From: Rhodocyclales bacterium
GTDB taxonomy: Bacteria; Pseudomonadota; Gammaproteobacteria; Burkholderiales; Rhodocyclaceae
Direction: 5' to 3'
DNA: 64,000 nucleotides
Assembly (NCBI GenBank): GCA_016235165.1
Contig: JACRLX010000037.1
Span: 1 to 64,000 of the forward strand
Under the pieces are notes generated by a model, which saw nothing but the letters and a program-made list of their open reading frames with translations, was not told the origin of the DNA and made no database searches. Below are positions 34,324-42,432 of the stretch, in pieces. Within the stretch, counting starts at the first letter, position 1, and the number at the start of each line of letters is the position of its first letter. Made by a program: the position numbers and the translations under genes.

Positions 34324-35159
34324 CAGCCAAGCCTCACGGCATCGAGTTCTTCGGGAGTCACGTTGAGCTGGAGCCGCCAACGTGAGAGGAATGCCCCCTC
34401 GGCGGGGAGCAGTGGATCAAGACGCTGGTAAGTTGCCGTCAGCATGCTGCGCAACGATTCCAGCACCGGAGCATCGGCCAGCCCATAATGTTCCAGCAGG
34501 TAGCCGAGGCGGCGCACGACGGCACCGATGCCGAGGCGTCGTGCGTAGTCCACCAGCCGTTCGACTTTCAATACGTCCCGCTTCATCCACAAGCCCTTGG
34601 CGACTTCGGTGATACCACCGGCAAATGCCGGATGTCGGAGACCATCGATGATGGTGCGCTCCATGTCGCTGATCATCACGAAGCGCTCCTTGTCGATCCA
34701 GTGCTTCATGACCCCGAATTCCTGCTCCGCCTTAATGTGGACAAACCGAAAATCATAGCCGCCCACCGTCTGCGGACGTACGCGCCGCGTACATGACACA
34801 TACACGGTGAAGTTCGGCTGCGTCACCATGCGGTGCAGTTCAAGCGCGGTACCGTGCGACAGGAAGTAGGGCGCCGCACCAGCGAGTTCTCGGGCGATCA
34901 GGTACGGGCTGTCGATATGCTCAGTCGCCCGGCCGAGTTCGAATGGCACGAGGTTGTATAGGCCAGGCTTCAGTCGCGTCACCAAGCCTCGCTGCTGGGC
35001 CTTGTGCACGAGATTGCGGGCCGCTGCCGCCGACAGGCCGGTGATCGACCCCACGTCCGCCAAGGTGAACGTAGACCGGCGCAACTCATTCAGCTCAGTG
35101 AAAAGCTGCGCTGCCCGTGGGCCTAATGTCTTCGTTTGCAAGTGATAGTTTGCGCTCAA
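34323..35159 (-). CDS. abiEi: AbiEi-type antitoxin
   Basis: A 278-residue protein with an N-terminal winged helix (TFTLADVGSITGLSAAAARN, then VHKAQQRGLVTRLKPGLYNL) and the AbiEi antitoxin domain (YFLSHGTALELHRMV, RFVHIKAEQEFG, ISDMERTIIDGLRHP). AbiEi proteins repress their own promoter by binding inverted repeats and neutralise AbiEii. A matching inverted repeat lies upstream at 35223-35245. The pair sits next to the tRNA-Ser island border, a usual place for defence genes. Confidence 0.9.
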   Translation of the reverse strand: MSANYHLQTKTLGPRAAQLFTELNELRRSTFTLADVGSITGLSAAAARNLVHKAQQRGLVTRLKPGLYNLVPFELGRATEHIDSPYLIARELAGAAPYFLSHGTALELHRMVTQPNFTVYVSCTRRVRPQTVGGYDFRFVHIKAEQEFGVMKHWIDKERFVMISDMERTIIDGLRHPAFAGGITEVAKGLWMKRDVLKVERLVDYARRLGIGAVVRRLGYLLEHYGLADAPVLESLRSMLTATYQRLDPLLPAEGAFLSRWRLQLNVTPEELDAVRLG

Positions 35160-35222
35160 TTGGTGTCCCTAAAAGAAACATACTGTGCGAGAAATATAAC
35201 ACAAACGATACTTGGCGGCAAG

Positions 35223-35245
35223 TTTGTCTCTCATTGGGAGACAAA
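35223..35245. promoter_or_regulatory. Inverted repeat, candidate AbiEi operator
   Basis: TTTGTCTC (35223-35230) and GAGACAAA (35238-35245), eight perfect pairs with a seven-base spacer, 64 bases upstream of the antitoxin start. AbiEi antitoxins are known to autoregulate through inverted repeats. Confidence 0.5.
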
Positions 35246-35392
35246 TTAATCGTGAAATATAACTTTACCATTTCCGATCTGGCGGGCTGCGGCATAGTGC
35301 GGCGGTGTGCCGTCGAGCGGATCACGCCAAGCAGGGGACGCTGGTCAGTTTTAAGCGCGCGCCGACAATCCAGGATTGGGCGACATCAGTAG

Positions 35393-35410
35393 CCCGAAAG
35401 TCGGCGCTGG
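35393..35410 (-). repeat. REP-like motif, copy B
   Basis: CCCGAAAGTCGGCGCTGG; minus-strand form CCAGCGCCGACTTTCGGG. Shared with 5183, 40592 and 41487. Confidence 0.6.
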
Positions 35411-35477
35411 TGAGGCGGCGGCGACTTGGCAACCGATCCATGTATTGATAGTCAAATTGATAGTCTATAATGCTATA

Positions 35478-35508
35478 AAAACAAAAAAGCCCACATAATC
35501 ATGGGCTT
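35478..35508 (-). terminator. Rho-independent terminator of tRNA-Ser
   Basis: On the minus strand AGCCCA-TGATTATG-TGGGCT is followed by TTTTTTGTTTTT. It lies 12 bases after the encoded CCA end of the tRNA. Confidence 0.75.
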
Positions 35509-35520
35509 AGATGTTGTAAC

Positions 35521-35613
35521 TGGCGGAGACGCAGGGATTCGAACCCTGGATCCAGGTTTTGCCCAGATGCACCCTTAGCAGGGGTGTGCCTTCGACCACT
35601 CGGCCACGTCTCC
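35521..35613 (-). tRNA. tRNA-Ser(GCU)
   Basis: A 93-base class II tRNA: acceptor stem GGAGACG / CGTCTCC, encoded CCA at 35521-35523, long variable arm, T-loop TTCGAAT, and anticodon GCT at 35577-35579. It separates accessory DNA (lower coordinates, at its 3' end) from core genes, the standard insertion point of genomic islands. Confidence 0.96.
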
Positions 35614-35646
35614 GAAAACGCCGGCGGAATGCGGATACCGGCGTTT
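35614..35646 (-). terminator. Hairpin after the HAD phosphatase gene
   Basis: On the minus strand AAACGCCGG (35646-35638) pairs with CCGGCGTTT (35624-35616), giving nine pairs followed by TTC. It lies 23 bases past the stop of the HAD gene and directly before tRNA-Ser. Confidence 0.6.
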
Positions 35647-35668
35647 GCAGGGGGCGGAGTATACCCGA

Positions 35669-36334
35669 TTAGCCGCGCAGGCTGATGCGCAGCCAGTCGC
35701 GTTCGTCGGCGACGCGCGCCAGCCTGTCGTCGGCATCGACGGCGACCGGGTGGCTGACTTTTTCCAGCAGTGGCAGGTCGTTGTGCGAATCGCTGTAGAA
35801 CCAGCTCTGCTCGAAGCCGCCCAGCCAGGTGCCGAGCGATTCCAGCCAGGCCTCGACGCGGGCGATCTTGCCTTCGCGGAAGGAAGGCAGGCCGCGCGGC
35901 TTGCCGGTGAAGCGGCCGTGCTCCTGCGCCGGAATGGTGGCGATCAGGTGCGGGATGCCGAATTCGCGGGCGATCGGGCCGGTGACAAAGCTGTTGGTGG
36001 CGGTGACGATGGCCAGCAGGTCGCCGGCCTCGGCGTGGCTCTCGACCAGCGCACGCGCCGCCGGGTTGATCAGCGGCCGGATGCGCGTGGCAAGGAACTC
36101 GGCATGCCAGGCATCGAGTTCGGCGCGCGGGTGGCGGGCCAGCGGCGCGAGCTGGAAATCGAGAAAGGCGTGGATGTCCAGCGTGCCGGCCTTGTAGTGC
36201 TCGAAGAATTCCACATTGCGGGCTTCATGGACTTCGCGGTCGAGCACGCCCTTGCCGATCAGGAACTGCGCCCATTCGAAGTCGGAATCGCCATTGAGCA
36301 GGGTGTTGTCGAGGTCGAAGAGTGCGAGGTTCAT
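35669..36334 (-). CDS. HAD-superfamily (IB) phosphatase, SerB-like
   Basis: A 221-residue HAD hydrolase. Motif I is DLDNTLL (residues 7-13) with both aspartates; motif II IVTATNSF (about 109-116); the lysine of motif III is in GKPRGLP or EGKIARVE; motif IV SDSHNDLPLLE has the two acidic ligands for magnesium. The CNxxD-type cap and length match the HAD-IB group near phosphoserine phosphatase. In betaproteobacteria such a gene commonly lies beside hda, and the substrate is not established. The start overlaps the hda stop by four bases. Confidence 0.9.
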   Translation of the reverse strand: MNLALFDLDNTLLNGDSDFEWAQFLIGKGVLDREVHEARNVEFFEHYKAGTLDIHAFLDFQLAPLARHPRAELDAWHAEFLATRIRPLINPAARALVESHAEAGDLLAIVTATNSFVTGPIAREFGIPHLIATIPAQEHGRFTGKPRGLPSFREGKIARVEAWLESLGTWLGGFEQSWFYSDSHNDLPLLEKVSHPVAVDADDRLARVADERDWLRISLRG

Positions 36335-37026
36335 TGTTTATCGAGGTCGAAGGAGGTTTGCATCAGTTCGCGCAGCAGCGGCAGCGTCGGCGGGCGTTTC
36401 TGTTCCAGCGAGGCGCGGTCCAGGCTGTTCAGCATGGCCATCAGCGAGGGCAGGTCGCGGCGACCATGGCGCAGCAGGTAATGCACCACACCGGGGTCCA
36501 TCAGCATGCCGCGCTCGATGGCGTGGCGGCGCAGCGCGGCGGCCTTTTCCTCGTCGGAAAGGGCCTGGATTTCGTAGATCAGGGTCTGCCCGATGCGGGT
36601 GCGCAGGTCTTCGCGCAGGCCCAGGTGCAGCGGCGGCCGGCTGCCGGCCAGCAGCAGGGCGAGGCCGGTGAAGCGGGCGGCATTGAAGGCGCGGAACAGG
36701 GCGATCTGGGCCTCCGCGTGCAGCATCTCGACGTCGTCGATCACCAGCAGGCTGCCCGGTTTCAGCATGAATTCGCTGCCAGCCTCGGTGGCATTGAGCA
36801 TAAGCACCGGGCGATTGGCCGCCGCCGCCGCGGCCACCGCCGCCAGCAAATGGCTTTTGCCGCTACCCGTTAGCCCCCAGATGTACAGCGCCTCGAAGCT
36901 GTGCTTTTCGCACAGGTCGCGCAGGCGTTGCAGCAGCTCGCCGTTGGCGCCGACGACGAAGTTGTCCAGCGTCGGCGGCTGCTCGGGCTTGAGGTCGAGC
37001 AGCATCTGCTGCCGTGGCGAATTCAT
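36331..37026 (-). CDS. hda: DnaA regulatory inactivator Hda
   Basis: A 231-residue DnaA-like AAA+ protein. The N-terminal QQMLLDLKP (6-14) resembles the sliding-clamp-binding peptide of Hda. Walker A GLTGSGKS is at 51-58, the Walker B strand LLVIDDVEML near residue 95, and sensor regions follow (LLAGSRPP, RDLPSLMAMLNSLDRAS). It lacks the DNA-binding domain IV of DnaA. Bound to the clamp, Hda stimulates ATP hydrolysis by DnaA and prevents over-initiation. It lies three bases after the AI-2E permease gene on the same strand. Confidence 0.93.
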   Translation of the reverse strand: MNSPRQQMLLDLKPEQPPTLDNFVVGANGELLQRLRDLCEKHSFEALYIWGLTGSGKSHLLAAVAAAAAANRPVLMLNATEAGSEFMLKPGSLLVIDDVEMLHAEAQIALFRAFNAARFTGLALLLAGSRPPLHLGLREDLRTRIGQTLIYEIQALSDEEKAAALRRHAIERGMLMDPGVVHYLLRHGRRDLPSLMAMLNSLDRASLEQKRPPTLPLLRELMQTSFDLDKQ

Positions 37027-37029
37027 CGC

Positions 37030-38106
37030 TCAACCACGATACAGGCGGCTGTCCAGGTAAAGCGCGCGGATTTCGCGCAGGCCGACCAGCAGTGCCGCCG
37101 ATGCGGGCAGCGCGGCGAGGATGCCGAAGAAGCCGAACAGCTGGCCGAAGGCCATCAGGGCGAAGATTACCGCCAGTGGATGCAGGCCGATGCGCTCGCC
37201 GACCAGGAAGGGCGTGAGGACGAAGCTTTCCAGCACCTGGCCGATGCCATACACCACCAGCACGGCGACGATCGGGCCCCAGCCGGCGAACTGTAGCGCC
37301 GCCACCAGCAGCGCCAGGATCAGGCCCGTGGCATAGCCGAGGTAGGGGATGAAAATCAGCAAGCCGGTGACGACGCCGATCGACAATGCCGATGGGATGT
37401 CGGCGAGCCACAGCGCCACGGTGTAGTAGGCGGCCAGCAGCGCCATGACCAGGATCTGGCCGCGCAGGTATTGCGAGAGCACCTGGTCGATGTCGCGCGC
37501 GATGCCGCCGATCTTTCCGTGCCAGGGGCGTGGCACGATGCCGCCCAGGCGGCCGATCATGCCGTGCCAGTCGAGCAGCAGGTAGAACAGCACCACCGGC
37601 GCCAGCAGCAGGTTGACCACCAGCCCGACCAGGGCCACGCCGCCGATCTTGAGTGAACTGTAGATGCGTTCGAGGATCAACTGCACGGTGTCCCAGTTGC
37701 CGGCGGCGAGCTTTTGCAGCGAGGCGGCATCGAACTTGAGCCGCAGGCCGAAGTTCTGCCGCAGCCAGGGCGCCAGCTTTTCGTTGGCCAGCGCCAGCGC
37801 CTCGGGCAGGCGTGCCGCCAGCAGCATGGCTTCTTCGTAGAGCAGCGGCAGGATGATCAGCACCAGGCCGGCACCCAGCGCCACCAGGGCCAGGATCACC
37901 AGCACCACCGCCAGCATGCGTGGCAGGCCGAGGCCGGTCAGGCGGTCGGTGACCGGATTGCAGATGTAGGCGAGGATGCCGGCCAGCAAAAAGGGCGTCA
38001 GAATCGGCGCCAGCGCATAGAACAGCGCAAGAATGCCCAGGCCGGCGGCGATCCACAGGGCGGTTTGCAGCCGGTCGGCAGTGCTGGCGTCGGGGGTGGG
38101 GGTCAT
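37030..38106 (-). CDS. AI-2E family (PerM-like) membrane protein
   Basis: A 358-residue membrane protein with about eight helices: paired helices at the start ([20 protein letters not shown], then [15 protein letters not shown]), a soluble loop with [20 protein letters not shown], and the conserved [20 protein letters not shown] region. It is a PerM/UPF0118 family member; members export autoinducer-2 or sodium, or are of unknown function. ATG 38106 is chosen because it begins the conserved part; a longer frame to 38193 would run back over the purM promoter. Divergent from purM. Confidence 0.87.
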   Translation of the reverse strand: MTPTPDASTADRLQTALWIAAGLGILALFYALAPILTPFLLAGILAYICNPVTDRLTGLGLPRMLAVVLVILALVALGAGLVLIILPLLYEEAMLLAARLPEALALANEKLAPWLRQNFGLRLKFDAASLQKLAAGNWDTVQLILERIYSSLKIGGVALVGLVVNLLLAPVVLFYLLLDWHGMIGRLGGIVPRPWHGKIGGIARDIDQVLSQYLRGQILVMALLAAYYTVALWLADIPSALSIGVVTGLLIFIPYLGYATGLILALLVAALQFAGWGPIVAVLVVYGIGQVLESFVLTPFLVGERIGLHPLAVIFALMAFGQLFGFFGILAALPASAALLVGLREIRALYLDSRLYRG

Positions 38107-38111
38107 TTCCG

Positions 38112-38117
38112 GTAAAA
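38112..38117 (+). promoter_or_regulatory. purM -10 box
   Basis: TAAAAT about 100 bases before the purM start, in the divergent gap. The same GGTAAAATC context recurs before dedA. No good -35 is visible. Confidence 0.4.
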
Positions 38118-38213
38118 TCTGGCGCTTATCTGTGCATTCCTTGCGGATTATCGCCCATCCGGCGCGGTGCCGCGCGATCCCGGGCGTTTCCACCAGCTTT
38201 TGCGGAATTCATC

Positions 38214-39260
38214 TTGACTGCCAACTCCCCTGCCGCCACTCCGCTCACCTATCGCGATGCCGGTGTCGATATCGACGCCGGCGACGCCCTCGTCGAACGC
38301 ATCAAGCCCGCCGCCAAACGCACCATGCGCCCCGAGGTGCTGGCCGGCATCGGCGGCTTCGGCGCGCTGTTCGAGCTTTCCAAGAAATACACCGAGCCGG
38401 TGTTGGTCTCCGGCACCGACGGCGTCGGCACCAAGCTCAAGCTGGCCTTCCACTGGAACCGCCATGACACGGTGGGCCAGGACCTGGTGGCCATGAGCGT
38501 CAATGACATTCTGGTACAGGGCGCCGAGCCGCTGTTCTTCCTCGATTACTTCGCCTGCGGCCGGCTCGACGTGAACACCGCCGCCACCGTGGTCGAAGGC
38601 ATCGCGCGCGGCTGCGAACTCGCCGGCTGCTCGCTGATCGGCGGCGAGACGGCCGAAATGCCGAGCATGTACCCGGACGGCGAATACGACCTCGCCGGCT
38701 TCGCCGTCGGCGCCGTCGAAAAATCGAAAATCATCGACGGCAAATCCATCCATGCCGGCGACGTGGTGCTTGGCCTGGCCTCGTCCGGCGCGCACTCCAA
38801 CGGCTATTCGCTGATCCGCAAGATCATCGAGCGCGCCAATCCCGATCCGCAGATGAAGCTTGGCGGCGCGGCACTGGCTGACGCGGTGATGGCCCCCACC
38901 CGCATCTACGTCAAGCCGCTGCTGGCGCTGATGCAGGCGGTCAACGTAAAAGGCATGGCCCACATTACCGGCGGCGGCCTCACCGAGAACATCCCGCGCG
39001 TGCTGCCCGGGCACCTGACCGCCGTCATCGAGCGCAGCGAATGGCCGCTGCCGCCCCTGTTCCAGTGGCTGCAAAAGGAAGGCCAGGTGGCCGACGCCGA
39101 AATGCACCGCGTCTTCAACTGCGGCATCGGCATGGTGGTGATCGTCAGCGAGGCCGATGCCGGCGTCGCCATGCAACTGCTCGCCGCCGCCGGCGAACAG
39201 GTGTTCCACATCGGCGTGATCGAAGACCGCAAGGGCCGGGCGCAGACCATCGTGGTTTAG
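38214..39260 (+). CDS. purM: Phosphoribosylformylglycinamidine cyclo-ligase PurM
   Basis: A 348-residue enzyme of purine synthesis that closes the imidazole ring of AIR using ATP. Landmarks: [20 protein letters not shown], the ATP-site [44 protein letters not shown] and [16 protein letters not shown]. Length equals the E. coli protein within a few residues. The TTG at 38214 is the only start that gives the family N-terminus; no strong ribosome site is seen. The partner purN is 6 kb downstream, unlike the purMN operon of enterobacteria. Confidence 0.96.
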   Translation: MTANSPAATPLTYRDAGVDIDAGDALVERIKPAAKRTMRPEVLAGIGGFGALFELSKKYTEPVLVSGTDGVGTKLKLAFHWNRHDTVGQDLVAMSVNDILVQGAEPLFFLDYFACGRLDVNTAATVVEGIARGCELAGCSLIGGETAEMPSMYPDGEYDLAGFAVGAVEKSKIIDGKSIHAGDVVLGLASSGAHSNGYSLIRKIIERANPDPQMKLGGAALADAVMAPTRIYVKPLLALMQAVNVKGMAHITGGGLTENIPRVLPGHLTAVIERSEWPLPPLFQWLQKEGQVADAEMHRVFNCGIGMVVIVSEADAGVAMQLLAAAGEQVFHIGVIEDRKGRAQTIVV

Positions 39261-39274
39261 GGGGCTGCGCGTCG

Positions 39275-39313
39275 TTTGTGCAATTTGAAGAAATTTTCTT
39301 CAAATTGCACAAA
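39275..39313. promoter_or_regulatory. 39-bp perfect palindrome before the ATPase gene
   Basis: TTTGTGCAATTTGAAGAAA (39275-39293), one T, then its exact reverse complement (39295-39313). It starts 15 bases after the purM stop and ends 18 bases before the ATPase ATG. No T run follows it as a terminator would need on the plus strand. Candidate operator, transcript hairpin or recombination site. Confidence 0.8.
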
Positions 39314-39331
39314 CCGGGCTAAGATGCGTCG

Positions 39332-40522
39332 ATGATCGAGCGCGACATCGCCCCCGTCCTGAGGCGTCTTGCCGGGCAGTACCCGGTGGTGACGCTCACC
39401 GGCCCGCGCCAGAGCGGCAAGACCACGCTGGCCCGCGCCAGTTTTCCCGACAAGCCGCATGTCTCGCTGGAAGACCCGGACCTGAGGCGCCATGCGCTCG
39501 ACGATCCGCGCGGCTTCCTCGCCGCCCACGCCGGCGGCGCCATCCTCGACGAGATCCAGCGCGCTCCGCAGTTGCCGGCCTACCTGCAGGGCATGGTCGA
39601 TGCGGACCCCCGACCCGGGCGCTTCATCCTTACCGGCAGCCAGCAGTTCGAGCTGATGACGCAGGTCTCGCAATCGCTGGCGGGGCGCACCGCCGTGCTG
39701 CGACTGCTGCCCTTCACGCTGGGCGAGGCCCGGCGCGCGGCGCGCGACGTCGGCGCCGGCGGCGTCGCCGAAGTCCTGCTGGCCGGCTTCTATCCACGCA
39801 TCCACGACCGCGGGCTGGATCCCTCGCAGGCGCTGGGCGACTACTTTGCCACCTACATAGAGCGCGACCTGCGCCAGCTCGCGGCCGTGCATGACCTGCA
39901 ACGCTTCGAGCGCTTCGTCCGCCTGTGCGCCGGCCGCTGCGGGCAGATACTCAACCTCAGCAACCTGGGCAACGACGCCGGCGTCTCGCATGTCACGGCC
40001 CGCGCCTGGATCGACTTGCTGCAAACCAGCTACATCGTCCATTTGTTGCCGCCCTGGTTCGTGAACAGCGGCAAGCGCCTGGTGCGCTCGCCGAAGCTCT
40101 ATTTCCACGACGTCGGCCTCGCCTGCTGGCTGCTCGGGCTGCGCACGGCGGACCAGGTCGCCCGCGATCCGTTGTGGGGTTCCCTGTTCGAGAACTTCGT
40201 GGTCATGGAGGCGATGAAGGACCGCCTGAACGCGGGCGAATCGCCGGAGATGTATTTTTATCGCGACTCCGCCGGGAACGAGGTCGATCTGCTGCTGCCC
40301 GACGGTGGCGGCTTCCGGGCGATCGAGGTCAAGGCCGGGGCGACCGTCAATCCCGACTACTTCAAGGGCCTCAAGAGCTTCGCCGCCCACCACCCCGGTG
40401 CCTGTCGGGGCGGGGCGGTGGTCTTCGGTGGCGACCAGGGCCAAATGCGCAGCGATTGGCCGGTGTACTCGTGGCGCGCCCTGCGGGAGAAACCACGCCG
40501 CCTGGCGGACGAATCGGCCTGA
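39332..40522 (+). CDS. AAA_14/DUF4143 ATPase
   Basis: A 396-residue P-loop ATPase of the AAA_14-DUF4143 type: Walker A TGPRQSGKTTLA near residue 24-35, Walker B AILDEIQ (about 70-76), sensor ILTGSQQFELM, then DUF4143 from about residue 185 (YFATYIERDLRQLAAVHDLQ to SYIVHLLPPWFVNSGKRLVR), and a C-terminal nuclease-like strand set NEVDLLLPDGGGFRAIEVKA. The GNEVDLLL...IEVKA pattern resembles the catalytic core of PD-(D/E)xK nucleases, with Asp and Glu-Val-Lys present. The family is widespread, often mobile, and of unknown role. Confidence 0.88.
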   Translation: MIERDIAPVLRRLAGQYPVVTLTGPRQSGKTTLARASFPDKPHVSLEDPDLRRHALDDPRGFLAAHAGGAILDEIQRAPQLPAYLQGMVDADPRPGRFILTGSQQFELMTQVSQSLAGRTAVLRLLPFTLGEARRAARDVGAGGVAEVLLAGFYPRIHDRGLDPSQALGDYFATYIERDLRQLAAVHDLQRFERFVRLCAGRCGQILNLSNLGNDAGVSHVTARAWIDLLQTSYIVHLLPPWFVNSGKRLVRSPKLYFHDVGLACWLLGLRTADQVARDPLWGSLFENFVVMEAMKDRLNAGESPEMYFYRDSAGNEVDLLLPDGGGFRAIEVKAGATVNPDYFKGLKSFAAHHPGACRGGAVVFGGDQGQMRSDWPVYSWRALREKPRRLADESA

Positions 40523-40591
40523 GCGGCCCGCCGCGCGATTTTTGCTGCGGGGGAATGCAGGTGATCGACGGGATGGAAAATCGCCGTGCTG

Positions 40592-40609
40592 CCAGCGCCG
40601 ACTTTCGGA
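40592..40609 (+). repeat. REP-like motif, copy C
   Basis: CCAGCGCCGACTTTCGGA between the ATPase gene and brnA; 16 of 18 match copy D. Confidence 0.6.
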
Positions 40610-40626
40610 CTGAACGCGCCCGGTGA

Positions 40627-40902
40627 TTACGCCGGAGAATGGTGCTTGAGCCAATCCCGCAAGGCGGCGTCGACACGGGTTTGCCAGCCTTCGCCACTTT
40701 CACGGAACTGGTCGACCACTTCTCTCGACAAACGAATCGTGATGCGTTCCTTGGTCGGCGCCTTCTGAGGGCCGCGTACGCCGAGCTTTTTTTTCAAGGA
40801 TGACGACAGCACCTCGGCAGCCGGCCGAAATTTCGCCATGTCCGCGGCGCTCAGTTCGCGAACCTCGCCGTCCGCGTCAATCAAGGGTTTGCGGCTTGCC
40901 AT
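40627..40902 (-). CDS. brnA: BrnA-type antitoxin
   Basis: A 91-residue protein. The first half is polar and charged (LIDADGEVRELSAADMAKFR), the second half a ribbon-helix-helix (TKERITIRLSREVVDQFRES) with the typical RVDAALRDWLKHH end. BrnA antitoxins bind BrnT and repress the operon promoter. ATG 40902 overlaps the end of brnT by 26 bases. The longer frame to 41175 is the brnT shadow. Confidence 0.88.
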   Translation of the reverse strand: MASRKPLIDADGEVRELSAADMAKFRPAAEVLSSSLKKKLGVRGPQKAPTKERITIRLSREVVDQFRESGEGWQTRVDAALRDWLKHHSPA

Positions 40903-41155
40903 ATCTGTTTGCCTCTCTGGTATTCGCTTTGCGGAAGCTGATAACCCGAATACCTGTTTCGGTTTCCGTAAAGCACAGCACATGCAGGCGGCGGTCCAGA
41001 TAGCACATTGCGATGTAACGAGTTTCGCCATATGCCTTTCGGGTATCGGGAAGCACCACCGCCGTATTAAAATCGACTTCTGTCGCCCGTTCGAACGAGA
41101 GCTGGCGCTCTCTGATGTTTCTCTCGTTCTTGAGCGGGTCGAAGCTGACTTCCAT
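40877..41155 (-). CDS. brnT: BrnT-type ribonuclease toxin
   Basis: A 92-residue protein with the BrnT pattern: FDPLKNERNIRERQLSFERA at the start, then VLPDTRKAYGETRYIAMCYL, DRRLHVLCFTETETGIRVIS and FRKANTREANRY. BrnT is a RelE-fold ribonuclease that halts translation, neutralised by BrnA. The gene precedes brnA, the standard order for this system. The acidic-arginine-rich active site residues expected of the family (His/Arg in RxxR segments) are present as far as I can judge. Confidence 0.88.
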   Translation of the reverse strand: MEVSFDPLKNERNIRERQLSFERATEVDFNTAVVLPDTRKAYGETRYIAMCYLDRRLHVLCFTETETGIRVISFRKANTREANRYGKPQTLD

Positions 41156-41499
41156 GCGCTAGAGTGTATGTACAAACAAGTAGCGTGTCAAGGCTATTTG
41201 TATGCACATTTTGCGGGAGGGTCGGTCGTGGCGCCGGCCCTTGAGAGCCGCCGCGGCGAGGAGGCGTGCCAGGGGGGGGGCCGTCGGCGGTGTCCGACGC
41301 CGCTGCCGGCTTTTTGGCAGCGGCTAGTTTCGCCGGCGGCCTGGCGCGGCACCGCAGCAAGGGGTGAGCGCGGGGTTTCGCGAGGCCAATTGATTGGCCT
41401 CGCGCCGCGCGAACGGGCGGGACTCTGGCGAGCCCTCCGCTGAAAGCCGGCGACCCAGGGCCGGTGACGCGACCGGCGCCGTGTCACCAGCGCCGACTT
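41156..41499. other. GC-rich intergenic stretch with hairpins
   Basis: No gene. It contains a run of nine G (41272-41280), a 9-bp hairpin GCCGCTGCC (41299-41307) / GGCAGCGGC (41316-41324) with a T-rich loop, and the start of the long REP-like hairpin at 41440-41503 that reaches the miaA stop. Confidence 0.6.
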
Positions 41500-41503
41500 T
41501 CAG
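41440..41503. repeat. REP-like hairpin, motif copy D with an inverted partner
   Basis: CTGAAAGCCGGCG (41440-41452) faces CGCCGACTTTCAG (41491-41503), pairing at 12 of 13 positions; GGTGAC (41463-41468) and GTCACC further inside also pair. The right arm contains the motif CCAGCGCCGACTTTCAGG (41487-41504). The hairpin may end miaA transcription. Confidence 0.65.
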
Positions 41504-42432
41504 GCCAGGTGCTTTTCCACGGCGGCGATCACGGTCGCGCTAGAGCGTGAATCCAGTGGATCGACCACCGTCAGTCCATCCATCGATCGCAGCCAGGTCA
41601 ATTGCCGTTTGGCGAACTGGCGGGTGGCGTAGATGCCGCGTTCGCGCAGTTCCTTCGCGGGCAGCGATCCCTCAAGCATTTCCCACACCTGCCGATAGCC
41701 GACGCAGCGCATCGAGGGCAGGCCGGCATCGAGGCGGTATTTCTCACGCAGGGCTTTGACTTCGTTGACCAATCCGTCGGCGAGCATGGCGACGAAGCGT
41801 TCGCCGATGCGCCTGTGCAACACGCCGCGGTCGGACGGTACCAGCGCGATATTGAGCAGATTGAAGGGCACGGCGCTGGCGGCCTGCTCGGCGAAGAAGC
41901 TGCCGAGGGTACGGCCGGTGAGACGCAGCACTTCCAGCGCGCGCTGGATGCGTTGGGCGTCGGTGGGCTTGAGCCGTGCCGCGGTGTCGGGGTCGAGGCG
42001 CGCGAGTTCGGCGTGCAGCGCGGCCCAGCCCTGCGCGGCGGCTTCGACATCGATCTGCGCGCGCAGCGCGGGGTCGGCCTGCGGCAGTTCGGCGAGGCCT
42101 TCGCGCAGTGCCTTGACATACAGCATGGTGCCGCCGACCAGCAGCGGGATGCGGCCGGCGGCGCTGATGCTTTCCATCTCGCGCAGGGCGTCGCTGCGGA
42201 AAGTGGCGGCGGAATAGCGTTCTTCTGGGGTGATCAGGTCGATCAGGCGATGCGGAAAGCGCGCCAGGGTGGCGGCGTCGGGCTTGGCGGTGCCGATGTC
42301 CATGTCGCGGAACACCTGGGCCGAATCGACGCTGACGATGTCGCAGGGGAAGCGCGTGGCGAGTTCGCAGGCCAGCGCGGTCTTGCCGCTCGCCGTCGGG
42401 CCGATCAGCAGGATGGCCGGCGGCAGGGCCAT
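41500..42432 (-). CDS. miaA: tRNA dimethylallyltransferase MiaA
   Basis: A 310-residue enzyme that prenylates A37 in tRNAs reading codons that begin with U. P-loop GPTASGKT at 11-18, then [20 protein letters not shown] and [39 protein letters not shown] and the late [13 protein letters not shown] are all conserved MiaA blocks. ATG 42432 is chosen as it overlaps the mutL stop by one base and opens the conserved [13 protein letters not shown]; the upstream in-frame stretch lies inside mutL. Confidence 0.96.
   Translation of the reverse strand: MALPPAILLIGPTASGKTALACELATRFPCDIVSVDSAQVFRDMDIGTAKPDAATLARFPHRLIDLITPEERYSAATFRSDALREMESISAAGRIPLLVGGTMLYVKALREGLAELPQADPALRAQIDVEAAAQGWAALHAELARLDPDTAARLKPTDAQRIQRALEVLRLTGRTLGSFFAEQAASAVPFNLLNIALVPSDRGVLHRRIGERFVAMLADGLVNEVKALREKYRLDAGLPSMRCVGYRQVWEMLEGSLPAKELRERGIYATRQFAKRQLTWLRSMDGLTVVDPLDSRSSATVIAAVEKHLA

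Larger units (their letters stand above)
35160..35520. other. Island right border: abiE promoter, REP-like motif, tRNA terminator
   Basis: No gene. From left to right it holds the AbiE upstream region with an inverted repeat (35223-35245), a GC-rich stretch with a recurring motif at 35393-35410, and a terminator (35478-35508). The first half is AT-rich compared with the core chromosome beyond the tRNA. Confidence 0.6.

Noticed and set aside
39257-40654. 465-codon minus-strand ORF
   Set aside because: Antisense shadow of the DUF4143 ATPase; the plus strand encodes Walker motifs and a full family match.
41268-41285. Run of nine G as a variable tract
   Set aside because: Intergenic, about 115 bases upstream of the brnT start; no -35/-10 spacing context seen to make it a switch.
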